Shown: positions 6,585 to 17,950 of the stretch, piece after piece
Layout of the letters: each line of letters opens with the position of its first letter
Numbering within the stretch: position 1 is the first letter of the stretch
Assembly (NCBI GenBank): GCA_001799675.1
Contig: MGTX01000003.1
Location: 1 to 35,935 of the forward strand
Source of the DNA: Elusimicrobia bacterium GWA2_66_18
GTDB lineage: Bacteria; Elusimicrobiota; Elusimicrobia; UBA1565; UBA9628
Direction: 5' to 3'
DNA length: 35,935 nt
The notes under the pieces: model-generated
What the model was told of the DNA's origin: nothing
Database searches by the model: none
What the model saw: only the letters and a program-made list of their open reading frames with translations
Program-made: the position numbers and the translations under genes

Positions 6585-7517
6585 TCACCGGGCGGACTCG
6601 GCCTCAAGGGCGGCCAAAGTCAGGATGAGCTTCGGGTCGGCGTTGGCCTTGAGGGCCGCGCGCAGGCGGGAGAGCTCCCGCAGGGGGCGCTCGACCGAGG
6701 AAAACGGCCGCGCGCCGTCGAGATAGAGCAGGCGCAGTTCCTGGCCGAGGCAGAACAAGGTCTTCTCCACGCGCGCGCGCTGGGAGGCTAGGTCGCGGGG
6801 CAAGGAGTCGGTGATCGTCACGGCGTCAAGCGGACTTCCTCCACGGGGCAGGCCTTCGTCTGCGTCCATCTCCAGAGCGCGTCCAGCCGAGCCGTCGGAC
6901 AGAGCGGCCAGGCGCCGGGCGCGCTCGGCCGGAACGCCTTGGCCGGCGAGAATCTGTCTCACCACGGCCGAGGGCAGGGGGCCGAAGGGCACGGTGAAGC
7001 AGCGCGAGGCGATGGTCTTGGGCAGGCGCTCGCGCTGGGTCGCGCACAGGATCCAGATCGTCTTCGGCAGGGGCTCCTCTAGGTATTTGAGCATCGAATT
7101 TGCGGCGGCCTCGTTGAGGCGCTGGGCGTCGGGGATGACGGCGACCTTCCAGGCGTCCAGCATCGACTTCATGCTTAGGTCCTTCAGGAGACGGCGGACC
7201 GTGTCGATGTGCCATATCTTCTGCTTCTCGACTTCTTTTTCTTCCAGCGTCGCTTGATAGAGCTCGTCTAGGACGGCCACGTCCGGGTGGCGGCGTCCGT
7301 CCACCGCGCGGCAGTCCGAGCAGGACCCGCAGGAGGCTTCCCCCGTGAACGGACGCTCGCGGCAGAGCAGGGCCTTGGCGAATTCCCGGGCGGCGAGGGC
7401 TTTGCCGATCCCGTCCATGCCCGTGAAGAGCATGGCCGAGGGGATCTTCCCGGTCGTCAGCAGGCCTTCGAGCGTCTTGGCCGCGCGGGACTGGCCCAGG
7501 ACCTTCTCAAGCTTCAC
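6585..7517 (-). CDS. holB: DNA polymerase III delta-prime subunit (clamp loader)
   Basis: 310 residues. Delta-prime is the rigid subunit of the clamp loader that opens the beta ring for the replicative polymerase. The protein starts with the AAA+ entry sequence [15 protein letters not shown], then a Walker A-like [10 protein letters not shown], a zinc module with three visible cysteines ([18 protein letters not shown], plus an earlier Cys in LLCRERP), the sensor region [20 protein letters not shown] and the [12 protein letters not shown] strand. The SRC motif (TIASRCF) is present. It overlaps tmk (ATGA), the tmk-holB pairing common in many bacteria, and metG follows in the same operon. Confidence 0.9.
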   Translation of the reverse strand: MKLEKVLGQSRAAKTLEGLLTTGKIPSAMLFTGMDGIGKALAAREFAKALLCRERPFTGEASCGSCSDCRAVDGRRHPDVAVLDELYQATLEEKEVEKQKIWHIDTVRRLLKDLSMKSMLDAWKVAVIPDAQRLNEAAANSMLKYLEEPLPKTIWILCATQRERLPKTIASRCFTVPFGPLPSAVVRQILAGQGVPAERARRLAALSDGSAGRALEMDADEGLPRGGSPLDAVTITDSLPRDLASQRARVEKTLFCLGQELRLLYLDGARPFSSVERPLRELSRLRAALKANADPKLILTLAALEAESAR

Positions 7518-8134
7518 GCAAGCCGCCTTTCGACGCGGCGCAGGATCTCGCGATGCAGGTCGTCGGCGTCGCGGGTGCCGTCGAGGAGCATCGTCTTGGG
7601 GGCCGAACGGGCCAGCCGGCGGTAGCCCGCGCGGACCCGGCGCTTGAAGGCGGCGTTTTCGCGTTCCAGGCGGTCCAGCGCGCGCTTGCGGTCGCGGCGG
7701 TGGAACTCGGAGTCGGGGACGTCGATGACGATGGTGAGGCCCGGGGCGAGTTCTCCCGTGGCGATGCGGTTGAGCGTGCCCGTCGTCTTCAGGCCCAAGC
7801 CGCGCGCCAGGCCCTGGTAGACGTCCGTCGAGAGGGTGTAGCGCTCGCAGACCACGACCTTGCCGGCCTCCAGCGCGGGGCGCAGTATCTCCTCGGTGTG
7901 CTGGGCGCGCGAGGCCTCATAAAGGAAGAGTTCCGCGACGGGGGAGACTTTCAGCTTGGGGTCGAGGAGGACTTTGCGGATGGCCTCCGCCACGCCGGCG
8001 CCTCCGGGCTCGCGGGTGTGGAGCACCGGGCGGCCGAGGGCGGCCAGGGCTTCGACGAGGAGGCGGGCCTGCGTGGATTTACCGGACTTGTCGGGGCCTT
8101 CGAGGACGACGAAAAGACTTTTTCGGCGGGGCAC
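7514..8134 (-). CDS. tmk: Thymidylate kinase
   Basis: 206 residues. It phosphorylates dTMP to dTDP. The P-loop is [10 protein letters not shown], followed by the substrate loop HTREPGG and the [13 protein letters not shown] region, where most homologues have DRY. A lid rich in arginines ([20 protein letters not shown]) follows. Translation starts at GTG 8134; the TAGAAT -10 box ends seven bases upstream and no Shine-Dalgarno sequence fits, so the mRNA is probably leaderless. It heads a tmk-holB-metG operon. Confidence 0.92.
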   Translation of the reverse strand: MPRRKSLFVVLEGPDKSGKSTQARLLVEALAALGRPVLHTREPGGAGVAEAIRKVLLDPKLKVSPVAELFLYEASRAQHTEEILRPALEAGKVVVCERYTLSTDVYQGLARGLGLKTTGTLNRIATGELAPGLTIVIDVPDSEFHRRDRKRALDRLERENAAFKRRVRAGYRRLARSAPKTMLLDGTRDADDLHREILRRVERRLA

Positions 8135-8141
8135 GGGCGCT

Positions 8142-8150
8142 ATTCTACCA
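8142..8150 (-). promoter_or_regulatory. Extended -10 promoter for tmk-holB-metG
   Basis: Minus-strand TGGTAGAAT (8150-8142), seven bases before the GTG at 8134. No strong -35 is seen, which is tolerable with an extended -10. It lies just before the end of the pilin gene upstream. Confidence 0.55.
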
Positions 8151-8159
8151 TTCGCGCCA

Positions 8160-9467
8160 TCAGGGGAGGGACGCCGGCCAGCCGGCCATGCTGTCCTGCC
8201 ACGAGACGCGGACGAGAGAGATATTGGTGGTCAATAGGCTGCTGGACGCGGCGGAGTTGTAGTACAAGGTCACCGACGAGTTGGCGGTCGAGGAAGCGGA
8301 GCCGACGGCGTAGAGAGCGCCGAAGACGTCGCTGTTGCCGCCGCCGCCGCCGTTGTTGTTGAAGTTTCCGTTCACATAAAGCATCCCATTGATCGCGATT
8401 TTGGTGCTCACGCAGCCGGCGGCGGGATTGCAGGCGCTCGGAGATGTGTAGGTGGAGTCAAGCCCGGGGAAGGACGCTGGGGCGCCGGAGTCGAAGGTCG
8501 CGCGGTAGAAGGCCCAGTCATTGCAGTAGTGCTTCCAGGCGTCCGTGGGCATGGTCATCGTCACGTTTCCCTTGCCCCAGGCGCCGTTGGGGAGGTTGAC
8601 GTTGCCCATGACGACCATGTCGCCTTTGTGGTACATCCCCGGCGAATCGATGGTCAGGTTTCCCTCGAAGAACGCGGCCCCGGTCGTGGTCTCCTTCCAG
8701 GCGTTGGCGGCGGCAGCGCCGCTGGCATAATAGCAGCTGTTGGCCGGCGTGCCGCCCGCGGGGCAGCCGCCCGCCATGTTGGCGGCCGCCGAGGTCCGGT
8801 AGAAGTCGAAATCGATGCTCGGCGGCGACGGGATGTTGGCCGAGTAGGAGTGCCACTGGCAACAGGCCGGCCCGTCGCAGTTCGGCGGGTTGGGGTCCGT
8901 GTCCTTGCTGGTGATCGCGCTAGCCGACCAGAATTGCGGATGGTTTCGGCCGGCCGCATCGACGGTATAGGGGCTCATCGCTCCACCCCACTCGAGGTTC
9001 ACCGCGTTGCCGATCTGGAGGCCGCGGCCGGCATAGGCGGCGACGGCGCCGTACGTCGAGTTCGCATAGACGACCTTCAGCGCGCGCCTCTCGCGCTTGA
9101 AGAGGTCGCGCCCCACGCTGATGACCGTGGCCTGTTGTAGGTTTGGGCCGCTCGTGATCGAGATCGTATAGGTCCCGCCGTTGATGTCGGCGTAGGACTT
9201 GTCGAAATTATAGTTGGTCTGAGCGGCGCCGGCCTGGATCGAGCCCCAGGTCACGGTGGACTGAGACATATAGAGGTATGCCTTCTCCGCGCCCGCCTCG
9301 GCGAGATGGAACGCGGTGTTGTTCCTCGATTGACTGACGGCCCAGACGCTGTCGCGCTGGGTATAGAAGACCATCAAGGGGACGAGGACGGTCAGCACCA
9401 GCAGGATCGCGAGGGCTATGGGCAGGACCTGACCGCGGTTGCGGCGCGCCGATAAAGGGGTCTTCAT
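8160..9467 (-). CDS. PilX-like type IV pilus assembly protein
   Basis: 435 residues. After a short basic leader (MKTPLSARRNRG) comes one hydrophobic helix (QVLPIALAILLVLTVLVPLM), then SRNNTAFHLAEAGAEKAYLY, the conserved helix of PilX N-terminal domains that includes the AEAG motif. The rest (about 100-435) is a large exported region rich in S, T, N, G and A with several cysteine pairs (CDGPACCQW, CPAGG, ACNPAAGC) that may form disulphides, and a glycine run near 380. The N-terminus lacks the Glu+5 of a standard prepilin, as PilX-type proteins often do. It is the last of three overlapping pilin-like genes, so it is probably a minor pilus or pseudopilus component. Confidence 0.75.
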   Translation of the reverse strand: MKTPLSARRNRGQVLPIALAILLVLTVLVPLMVFYTQRDSVWAVSQSRNNTAFHLAEAGAEKAYLYMSQSTVTWGSIQAGAAQTNYNFDKSYADINGGTYTISITSGPNLQQATVISVGRDLFKRERRALKVVYANSTYGAVAAYAGRGLQIGNAVNLEWGGAMSPYTVDAAGRNHPQFWSASAITSKDTDPNPPNCDGPACCQWHSYSANIPSPPSIDFDFYRTSAAANMAGGCPAGGTPANSCYYASGAAAANAWKETTTGAAFFEGNLTIDSPGMYHKGDMVVMGNVNLPNGAWGKGNVTMTMPTDAWKHYCNDWAFYRATFDSGAPASFPGLDSTYTSPSACNPAAGCVSTKIAINGMLYVNGNFNNNGGGGGNSDVFGALYAVGSASSTANSSVTLYYNSAASSSLLTTNISLVRVSWQDSMAGWPASLP

Positions 9468-9964
9468 TAGTTCATGATCCGCACTTTCTGGATGGTCAGC
9501 TCCAGCACTTTGCGTTTGCCGAGCTGGATATTCTTGCCCATGGTGATGGAGACGCTGATGATGCTGGGGTCGTCGGTTCGGGGATAGGTGAAGGCGATGT
9601 AGATGAGGTTGCGGCTGATGATCGAGGTCTGCGTGCCGTTGAGGACCTGGAGGAGATCGTTGCCGCTTTGTTGGAACTGCATCGTTCTTCCGTCGGCCAT
9701 CTTGAATGTGACTCGCGAATAGGGTCCCTGGCCGGCAGGCGTGTCGATGACCACGGTGGAACTGTAGGCCTGGCGCAGGTAGCGGTTGATGGTGTCGAGG
9801 CAGGTGCGCGCGTCGCGCTGAGTCTCGTAGCGGGCGCTGGTCAGGAGGAAGAAGTTCTGCATCCCGATCATCAGGGGGGGGGCGACGCCGGCCAGAATGC
9901 CGATGATGGCGACGACCATCATCAGTTCCGCCAAGCTGTAGCCGCGATCGCCGAGGCGCCTCAT
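9467..9964 (-). CDS. Minor prepilin (PilW/GspJ-like)
   Basis: 165 residues. The type III signal is textbook: MRRLGDRG is the leader cut by prepilin peptidase, and the mature protein begins YSLAELMMVVAIIGILAG with Glu at +5. The remainder is a small globular domain beginning with an ERETQ-like helix (SARYETQRDARTCLDTINRY) and a strand-rich part that fits a minor pseudopilin. Its start overlaps the stop of the large prepilin upstream (ATGA), and its stop overlaps the start of the PilX-like gene by one base, so the three are translated as one unit. Confidence 0.85.
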   Translation of the reverse strand: MRRLGDRGYSLAELMMVVAIIGILAGVAPPLMIGMQNFFLLTSARYETQRDARTCLDTINRYLRQAYSSTVVIDTPAGQGPYSRVTFKMADGRTMQFQQSGNDLLQVLNGTQTSIISRNLIYIAFTYPRTDDPSIISVSITMGKNIQLGKRKVLELTIQKVRIMN

Positions 9965-12549
9965 GGGATGGTCACATTCTTCGTCGTCGCGCCGCTGACG
10001 CTGACGGCGATGCCGGAGTAGGTCTTGGTCGTGATGGAGACCGTGCCGTTGGCGGCGATCACGGGGACGTACGCGGAGAGGTTGTAGGTCAAACCGCCGC
10101 GGACCGGAAGGACATAGCTCCCGTCGGCCCGGCTCGACACCATGTAGTAGGGCGTCATGGCGGGGGCCGATGAGCCGGCGATGGAGGGGGGGCTGGTCGG
10201 GATGGAAGCGGTCGAGGCGATGACCAGCGCTCCGGACGTGACCAGGCTCGCGCCGTTGGTGACCGTGCCGTCGATGCTGCCGAAGGCGCCCGACACGGTG
10301 AAGGTCGCCACGAAGACCGTTCCGGTTGAATTAAGGACCACAATGACGCTGTTCGGGTTGACGTCCTGGCCCACCTCGATGACGGGGGTGACCGTGTAGG
10401 TGCCCGTGGAGATGTTATTGACGGTGAAGATTCCCGACGCGTCGGTCGTGCCGCTGCCCGCCTGGTTCGTTCCGTTGAGGACGGCCACCACGAAGTTGGC
10501 GACCGGGGTCGTTCCCGTGGTGCAGTAACCCGTCAGGCGTCCGCCCAGGCTGAGGGTGAAGTCCTGGGTGACCGTCTCGCCCTGGGTGATGAAGACCGGC
10601 GCCTGCGCCTGGACGTAGGACGGATTTTGATTGTTCGGGTTGGCGATGAGGTTGATATTGCCGCTCGAGACGACCATGAAGTAGGAGCCGTTGGCGGACG
10701 TTGTTTTCTGGTCGCTTCCGGATTGAACCACGATATTCGCCAGAGGGATGTTGGAGGGGTTCGTGACGATGCCTTTGACGAAACCCATATCCGTGATGCT
10801 GCTCAGCGAGACGTGGTAGAGATTCGACGCGACCCAGGCGGGCGTCGTGACGGAATTGGGGATGGGCGTGACTTGGTTCTGGTTGACCGTCACGGAAGTG
10901 ACGATCTGAGAGTACGCTCCGTAGCCGAAGGCGACATTCCAGGTGCCGGTGGTCACGCCCAGGAGCGTGAAGCGCGCATAGGGCAGGCTCAGGCTCCCGC
11001 TCGTGACGTAGGCGGTGTAGGCCTGGGTGGAGCCGGAGTTCGGGTCGCTGGCCGCGACGTACGCTCCGGAGGGCACCTTGCCGGCGATGACGGGGAACGT
11101 CCCCGAGGCGACGCTACGGGGCGGATAGACGAATCCGGTGAAGGATGCGGATTCGTAGAGAAAATCCCTTTGATTGCTGTCGGAGTCATAGGCGCGGCCG
11201 TAGGTCGTGAGGTCCGCGGCGCCGGCGGCGGGGCTCGACACGCGTACGATCTGCTTGCCCATGGGCGAGCCCAGGCCGTCATTGGCGGCGGCGTTGGGAA
11301 TGGAGAGGGTTTCGTAGCTAGGGGCCGTATTGTTGTTGTCATCCCAGCCCACGGCGTCTAGGATGTCGCCGCTGGCGGGGCGGTAAATCTCGATCGCCCC
11401 GGCTTTGTCGTTGCGGATGATGTCCGGGTAGGAGAGAGCGGCATCGTAGTAGGCGTCGGCGACGACCCACTGGCCGAGGATATGGATCGTGGGGGCGTTG
11501 GCGTAGAGGTAGTAGCGTCCCGCCGGGACGTAGGTCGTCACGTGGTGGATGTTGAATCCGACCGCGGAGTCGTCCCGGTCGGAACTCGAGCTTTCATCCT
11601 TGTAGCGCAAGGCCACGGTCTTGGGATAGGTCGCGGTTACGCCGATGTCGATGGGGTAGGTCGTCGGGTTGAAGAGCTCCACGTACTCGACATCATGTTC
11701 GCTTAAGTCTCCCACGACGGTGTGCGTGACCGCGACGACCTGGCTGATGACGAGGTCCGAGTTATACCAGACGATGCCTGCGACGGTTCCCGTGGCGATG
11801 GCCTGTAGCGAGAGATTGATGGTCGAGTTGCCTCCGCGGTTGACCGTGGCGACGGGGCTGACGGCGTCGTAGAAGCCGGCCGAGGAGGCCCGGACCGTGT
11901 AGGTGCCGTGGTAGACGCGGAAGGTGTAATTGCCGCCGGCGTCGGTCGTGGCGGTCCAGTCCGAGTTCTGCTCGACCCTTATGACCGCGCCGGGCAGGTT
12001 GGTCGTCGTTCCCGAGACCTTCACGTTGCCCATGATCGTTGCGTCGAGGGGGTTCACGCGCGGGTTCTCGAGAAGATTGGTCAATTGCCATTTCTTCTGG
12101 TTGCCCATATCCGTCCAGGCGACGGTCACGACGATCTGCTTCATGCCCGTGTCAGGGTAGGTGTAAGAGATCGCGGTGATGTCGCCGTCCGTAATGTCCA
12201 CCATGGTCACGTAGGTGTAGCGGGTGAAGGGGATGCCGCCGATGACGATCGTCTCGGGGGGGTAATTGCTGGTGTCGTATACGATCGAGGTCGGAGGGGG
12301 CGTCGTGGCGGGCGCCGTCGTGAGCAGTAGGGAGTAATAATTCAGGTTCTTGAGGGACTCCACGCGTTCCTGGGCCAGGTTCGTCGCGAGGCTTTGGGCG
12401 CGCGAGACGTAGAGGGACCGCGAGATGAAGCGGAAGGCGTTGAAAAGGCCGAGCAGGCCGATGCTCAGGATGATGACGGCGACCATGAGTTCGGTCAGCG
12501 TGGCGCCTGAGCGGCCTCGGAGTTTGGAGGGGAGACTGATGGGCTTCAT
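9961..12549 (-). CDS. Very large minor prepilin with lamin-tail-like and carboxypeptidase-regulatory-like domains
   Basis: 862 residues from ATG 12549 (a TTG at 12552 is the alternative). Residues near 15-40 form a prepilin signal: RGRSG, cleavage, then ATLTELMVAVIILSIGLLG with Glu at +5, as in PilV/GspI proteins. Ordinary members have 120-200 residues. Here the pilin part (about 1-165) is followed by a CarboxypepD_reg-like fold (about 172-252, GNYTFRVYHGTYTVRAS), a segment resembling a lamin-tail domain (about 260-420, VEYVELFNP and ILDAVGWDD), and several more CarboxypepD_reg-like repeats with the recurring pattern GSY-hydrophobic-V or GIFTVNNISTGTYTV. These are beta-sandwich modules common on exported proteins and suggest a pilus-tip adhesin or surface-binding subunit. 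Domain calls are by eye. Confidence 0.8.
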   Translation of the reverse strand: MKPISLPSKLRGRSGATLTELMVAVIILSIGLLGLFNAFRFISRSLYVSRAQSLATNLAQERVESLKNLNYYSLLLTTAPATTPPPTSIVYDTSNYPPETIVIGGIPFTRYTYVTMVDITDGDITAISYTYPDTGMKQIVVTVAWTDMGNQKKWQLTNLLENPRVNPLDATIMGNVKVSGTTTNLPGAVIRVEQNSDWTATTDAGGNYTFRVYHGTYTVRASSAGFYDAVSPVATVNRGGNSTINLSLQAIATGTVAGIVWYNSDLVISQVVAVTHTVVGDLSEHDVEYVELFNPTTYPIDIGVTATYPKTVALRYKDESSSSDRDDSAVGFNIHHVTTYVPAGRYYLYANAPTIHILGQWVVADAYYDAALSYPDIIRNDKAGAIEIYRPASGDILDAVGWDDNNNTAPSYETLSIPNAAANDGLGSPMGKQIVRVSSPAAGAADLTTYGRAYDSDSNQRDFLYESASFTGFVYPPRSVASGTFPVIAGKVPSGAYVAASDPNSGSTQAYTAYVTSGSLSLPYARFTLLGVTTGTWNVAFGYGAYSQIVTSVTVNQNQVTPIPNSVTTPAWVASNLYHVSLSSITDMGFVKGIVTNPSNIPLANIVVQSGSDQKTTSANGSYFMVVSSGNINLIANPNNQNPSYVQAQAPVFITQGETVTQDFTLSLGGRLTGYCTTGTTPVANFVVAVLNGTNQAGSGTTDASGIFTVNNISTGTYTVTPVIEVGQDVNPNSVIVVLNSTGTVFVATFTVSGAFGSIDGTVTNGASLVTSGALVIASTASIPTSPPSIAGSSAPAMTPYYMVSSRADGSYVLPVRGGLTYNLSAYVPVIAANGTVSITTKTYSGIAVSVSGATTKNVTIP

Positions 12550-12559
12550 CAACCCACCC

Positions 12560-12588
12560 AGTATAGGTCGTTGTCAATGGCAAATCAA
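12560..12588 (-). promoter_or_regulatory. Promoter of the pilin operon
   Basis: Minus-strand TTGATT (12588-12583), a 17-base spacer and TATACT (12565-12560). The expected transcription start is near 12552, directly at the TTG/ATG start region of the large prepilin, so the leader would be zero to three bases. Confidence 0.7.
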
Positions 12589-12617
12589 GCAAACTATAAG
12601 TAACGTCGAATACGGGG

Positions 12618-12658
12618 ACATCCCAGAGCTTCGTTTATTAAAGGAAGCTCTGGGATGT
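12618..12658. terminator. Long perfect hairpin between nrdJ and the pilin operon
   Basis: ACATCCCAGAGCTTC (12618-12632) pairs perfectly with GAAGCTCTGGGATGT (12644-12658) around an 11-base AT-rich loop. It lies 17 bases past the nrdJ stop, where a terminator is expected. Neither strand has a T-run after it, so intrinsic termination is uncertain; it could instead stabilise the nrdJ mRNA 3' end. Confidence 0.5.
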
Positions 12659-12675
12659 TGACCGTGAGCGGGAGA

Positions 12676-15180
<2,505 letters not shown>

Positions 15181-15221
15181 GAATGCTCCTGAAATGGATT
15201 ATTGCACGGCGTAGGATGAGC

Positions 15222-15230
15222 AGTCTATCA
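15222..15230 (-). promoter_or_regulatory. Possible extended -10 promoter for nrdJ
   Basis: Minus-strand TGATAGACT (15230-15222) fits an extended -10. The -35 is weak. It would give a leader of about 35 bases including the AGGAG before nrdJ. Confidence 0.35.
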
Positions 15231-15275
15231 ACCTGAGCTTGGACTCGTCTAGACCCAGAAGGTCCCGATTAAGGC

Positions 15276-15887
15276 CTAGGCCAACTGGGGGCGGGCGAGG
15301 AACTCGGCGCCGACGCGGAGCGCGTACTCTTCGAGGGAGGCGAGGTCGGCGCCCAAGCCCTGCACGCCCGTGACGCGCACGCGCAGGCCCGCTTTCACGC
15401 AGCGCTCGATGAAATCCTTCACCGCCTGGAATCCGGCCTCGCGGTACTTGGGCGCGGGGCGGTGCATCTCGATCCAGCGCGCGGGGTCCGTCGTGTTCAG
15501 GCTGATGGAAACCATGTCGAGATAACTTTTCAGTTCCGGCACGATGTCTCGTCCCTGGATCAGGTCGCCAAGACCGACGGTGTTGAGCCTTAGCTTCAGT
15601 CCGGGCCAGTTTCGGCGCGCGAAGGTCGCCAGGGCCGTCATCTCGGCCAGGCGCGTTGTAGGTTCTCCGAAGCCGCAGAAGACCAACTGCCGGTGCTTCG
15701 CCGGATCGAACATCCGTTCCTTGAGGCCGGCGGTCAGTTGGTCCAGCGTGGGCTCTCCCTGTTCCAGCCCCAGATCCTGACCTTTGAAATCGTAGTCCCA
15801 GTCCTGCTTGACGCAGAAGCCGCAGGCGACCGGGCAACGGTTGGTCAGGTTCACATAGAGATCGCCGCCGTGTTCGTAGTAGATCAT
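15276..15887 (-). CDS. Small radical SAM protein, TatD-associated type
   Basis: 203 residues. The iron-sulphur motif is CPVACGFC in LTNRCPVACGFCVK, a CX3CX2C arrangement, preceded by the short strand DLYVNLTNRC. Further radical SAM elements are FCGFGEPTTRLAEM (GEP motif), LRLNTVGLGDLI and SYLDMVSISLNT. The size and the YVNLTNRCP opening fit the family often found next to TatD nucleases. No TatD gene is in this window, and the substrate is unknown. The start at 15887 gives the full domain. Its -10 box overlaps the region of the divergent rplU promoter. Confidence 0.8.
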   Translation of the reverse strand: MIYYEHGGDLYVNLTNRCPVACGFCVKQDWDYDFKGQDLGLEQGEPTLDQLTAGLKERMFDPAKHRQLVFCGFGEPTTRLAEMTALATFARRNWPGLKLRLNTVGLGDLIQGRDIVPELKSYLDMVSISLNTTDPARWIEMHRPAPKYREAGFQAVKDFIERCVKAGLRVRVTGVQGLGADLASLEEYALRVGAEFLARPQLA

Positions 15888-15912
15888 CGGATAACGCTCG
15901 CAGCCTTCCCTA

Positions 15913-15918
15913 AGTATA
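15913..15918 (-). promoter_or_regulatory. -10 box for the radical SAM gene
   Basis: Minus-strand TATACT (15918-15913) in the context GCTATACTTAG, the same string seen before the 450 gene on the plus strand. No good -35 is found. Transcription would begin about 20 bases before the ATG at 15887. Confidence 0.45.
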
Positions 15919-15931
15919 GCGAATATGGCGG

Positions 15932-15960
15932 TTGATTCCCGTCGTGGATTTTGTTATGAT
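15932..15960 (+). promoter_or_regulatory. Promoter of rplU-rpmA-obg
   Basis: TTGATT (15932-15937), a 17-base spacer and TATGAT (15955-15960). The expected start is near 15967, giving a short leader with AAGGAG before the ATG at 15986. Here a leader and a Shine-Dalgarno sequence are present, unlike rplM. Confidence 0.75.
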
Positions 15961-15985
15961 GCTTTTCCACTATTAAAGGAGTCTT

Positions 15986-16297
15986 ATGTACGCGATCATC
16001 GAGACGGGCGGAAAACAGGTTTGGGTCGTTCCCGGCGAGACCGTCAAGGTCGAGAAGCTGGAAGCCGAGGCTGGCGCGAAGCTCACATTCAACGCCCTAT
16101 GGGCCGTCGGGGAATCCGACGGCGGCCAGGAGCCGACTTACAGCCGGACGGCCAAGGTCACGGCCACTGTCGTCAAGCAGGGTCGCGGACCGAAGATCAT
16201 CGTCTTTAAGAAGCGCACCAAGAAGGCTTATAAGAAGAAGATCGGCCATCGTCAGTGGCTGACCATGATCAAGATCGAGAATATTTCCCTCAACTGA
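15986..16297 (+). CDS. rplU: Ribosomal protein bL21
   Basis: 103 residues. Large-subunit protein that binds 23S rRNA. The N-terminus [18 protein letters not shown] and the C-terminal motif [19 protein letters not shown] are characteristic. AAGGAG is placed seven bases before the ATG. It is followed one base after its stop by rpmA, the nearly universal bL21-bL27-Obg order. Confidence 0.97.
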   Translation: MYAIIETGGKQVWVVPGETVKVEKLEAEAGAKLTFNALWAVGESDGGQEPTYSRTAKVTATVVKQGRGPKIIVFKKRTKKAYKKKIGHRQWLTMIKIENISLN

Positions 16298-16298
16298 T

Positions 16299-16568
16299 AT
16301 GGCACACACCAAAGCCCAAGGATCCTCCTCCAACGGACGCGACTCCCACGGCCAGCGCCTCGGCGTCAAGCGCTACGGCGGCCAGGTTGTGAAGGCGGGC
16401 ATGGTCATCGTCCGCCAGCGCGGCACGAAGATCCTCCCCGGTTGCAACGTCGGTCGCGGCAAGGACGACACGCTGTTCGCGAAGATCAACGGCGTCGTCA
16501 CTTTCGAATGGGCCAAGAAGGACAAGAAGCAGGTGTCCATCTACTCCGTCGCGACCTCCGCGAAGTAG
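16299..16568 (+). CDS. rpmA: Ribosomal protein bL27
   Basis: 89 residues. It sits near the peptidyl-transferase centre, with its N-terminal arm reaching the P-site tRNA. The sequence [20 protein letters not shown] is typical, as is the [25 protein letters not shown] core. The protein begins directly with the short MAHTK form, so there is no N-terminal extension that a Firmicutes-type protease would have to remove. The 56 bases to obg are very GC-rich and contain a short stem-loop but no other gene. Confidence 0.97.
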   Translation: MAHTKAQGSSSNGRDSHGQRLGVKRYGGQVVKAGMVIVRQRGTKILPGCNVGRGKDDTLFAKINGVVTFEWAKKDKKQVSIYSVATSAK

Positions 16569-16624
16569 ACCTGCCGCCGGCCGGGGGCGCCCGCGCGCTG
16601 CGCGCGCCGTCAGGGGAGAGCTCA

Positions 16625-17950
16625 ATGAACTTCATCGACCAGGCGCGTGTTTTTGTTTCCGCCGGAGATGGCGGCGACGGTTCACTGTCCTTCCGGCGCC
16701 TGAAGTTCCTCGAGTTCGGCGGCCCCAACGGAGGGGACGGGGGCAAGGGCGGCGACGTGTGGTTCGAGGCGGCCCCCCGCCTTACCACGCTGATGGACCT
16801 CCACTTTCATCCGCATATCGCGGCCGAGCGCGGCAGCCACGGCAAGGGCTCCAACAAGACGGGCAACAGCGGCAAAGACGTCGTCGTACTGCTGCCCGTT
16901 GGAACCGTGATCTACCAAGACGGCGTCCTCGTCGCCGATATGCACAAGGCCGGCCAGCGCTGGCGCGCGGCCGAGGGCGGGCGCGGTGGGCGCGGCAACT
17001 TCTCCTTTAAAAGCCGCGTCAACACCGCCCCGCGCCTGGCCGAGAAGGGCGGGCCGGGAGCGAAGGTAACGCTGGACCTGGAGCTCAAGCTCCTGGCCGA
17101 CATCGGCCTGGTGGGCTTTCCGAACGCGGGCAAGTCAAGCTTCCTGGCGCGCGTGACCAGTGCGCGACCTAAGATCGCGGACTATCCCTTCACGACGCTG
17201 GCGCCGAACCTGGGGGTGGCCACCCACAAGCACGTCAGCTTCGTCGTCGCCGACCTTCCCGGCCTCATCGAAGGCGCTTGCGAAGGTAAGGGCTTGGGTG
17301 ACGAGTTCCTGCGCCACGTCGAGCGCACGCGGGTCCTCGTCCACCTCGTAGACCCGGCCGGCTACATGGGTTCGGACCCGCTCTCCGGCGTCAAGATCAT
17401 CGACAACGAGCTCAAGAGCTTCAACGCGCGCCTGGCGGTCAAGCCCAAGATACTCGTCGTTAATAAGATGGACCTGCCCGAGAGCGCGGCGGTTTTCAAG
17501 GCGTTCAAGAAGAAATATCGCGACCGCGTCCTCGCGGCCTCCGTGGCCACGGGCGAGGGGATCCAGGCGATCCTAGACCGCGTCATCACGGAACTCGCCA
17601 AGCACGACGGCCCCGTCCACTTCGAGAGCACGATCCCCGCCGAGGTTCTGCATAAAGTCGAGCAGGGCTTCACGGTCGAGAACATGGGCGGCGGCGTGTT
17701 CGCCCTGCGAGGCCGCTACGTCGAGCGCGTATCGGCCATGCTGGACGCGAGCCTGCCCGAGGCCATCAACCGCTACCAGCACACTCTTAAGCGCATCGGC
17801 GTGGACAAGGCGCTCAAGAAGGCGGGCATTAAGGACGGCGACTGCGTGCGCTGCGGCGCGTTCGAGTTTGAATGGTCCGACGCGCCATTGCGCCGGCTGA
17901 GGGTGATGCGCGGCGACAAGCGCACCCGCATCGGAATCGGCAAGAAGTGA
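16625..17950 (+). CDS. obg: Obg family GTPase involved in large-subunit assembly
   Basis: 441 residues. Three parts are visible: the glycine-rich Obg fold (about 1-158, starting MNFIDQARVFVSAGDGGDGS), the G domain (GFPNAGKSS for G1, DYPFTT for switch I, DLPGLIEGA for G3, NKMD for G4) and a C-terminal OCT domain ending in basic residues. Obg binds the 50S subunit late in assembly and links growth to GTP/ppGpp levels. ATG 16625 is preceded by GGGGAGAG. It overlaps hpnC by GTGA, so the squalene genes are joined to this operon. Confidence 0.96.
   Translation: MNFIDQARVFVSAGDGGDGSLSFRRLKFLEFGGPNGGDGGKGGDVWFEAAPRLTTLMDLHFHPHIAAERGSHGKGSNKTGNSGKDVVVLLPVGTVIYQDGVLVADMHKAGQRWRAAEGGRGGRGNFSFKSRVNTAPRLAEKGGPGAKVTLDLELKLLADIGLVGFPNAGKSSFLARVTSARPKIADYPFTTLAPNLGVATHKHVSFVVADLPGLIEGACEGKGLGDEFLRHVERTRVLVHLVDPAGYMGSDPLSGVKIIDNELKSFNARLAVKPKILVVNKMDLPESAAVFKAFKKKYRDRVLAASVATGEGIQAILDRVITELAKHDGPVHFESTIPAEVLHKVEQGFTVENMGGGVFALRGRYVERVSAMLDASLPEAINRYQHTLKRIGVDKALKKAGIKDGDCVRCGAFEFEWSDAPLRRLRVMRGDKRTRIGIGKK

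Noticed and set aside
15181..15275. A cobalamin riboswitch upstream of nrdJ
   Set aside because: The 95-base gap is too short for a full cobalamin riboswitch and no B12-box-like sequence is seen.
15199..15837. An alternative minus-strand frame extending the radical SAM gene, suggesting a frameshift
   Set aside because: The 203-residue product already holds the whole small radical SAM domain and ends at a normal length for its type. The other frame lacks the CX3CX2C motif.
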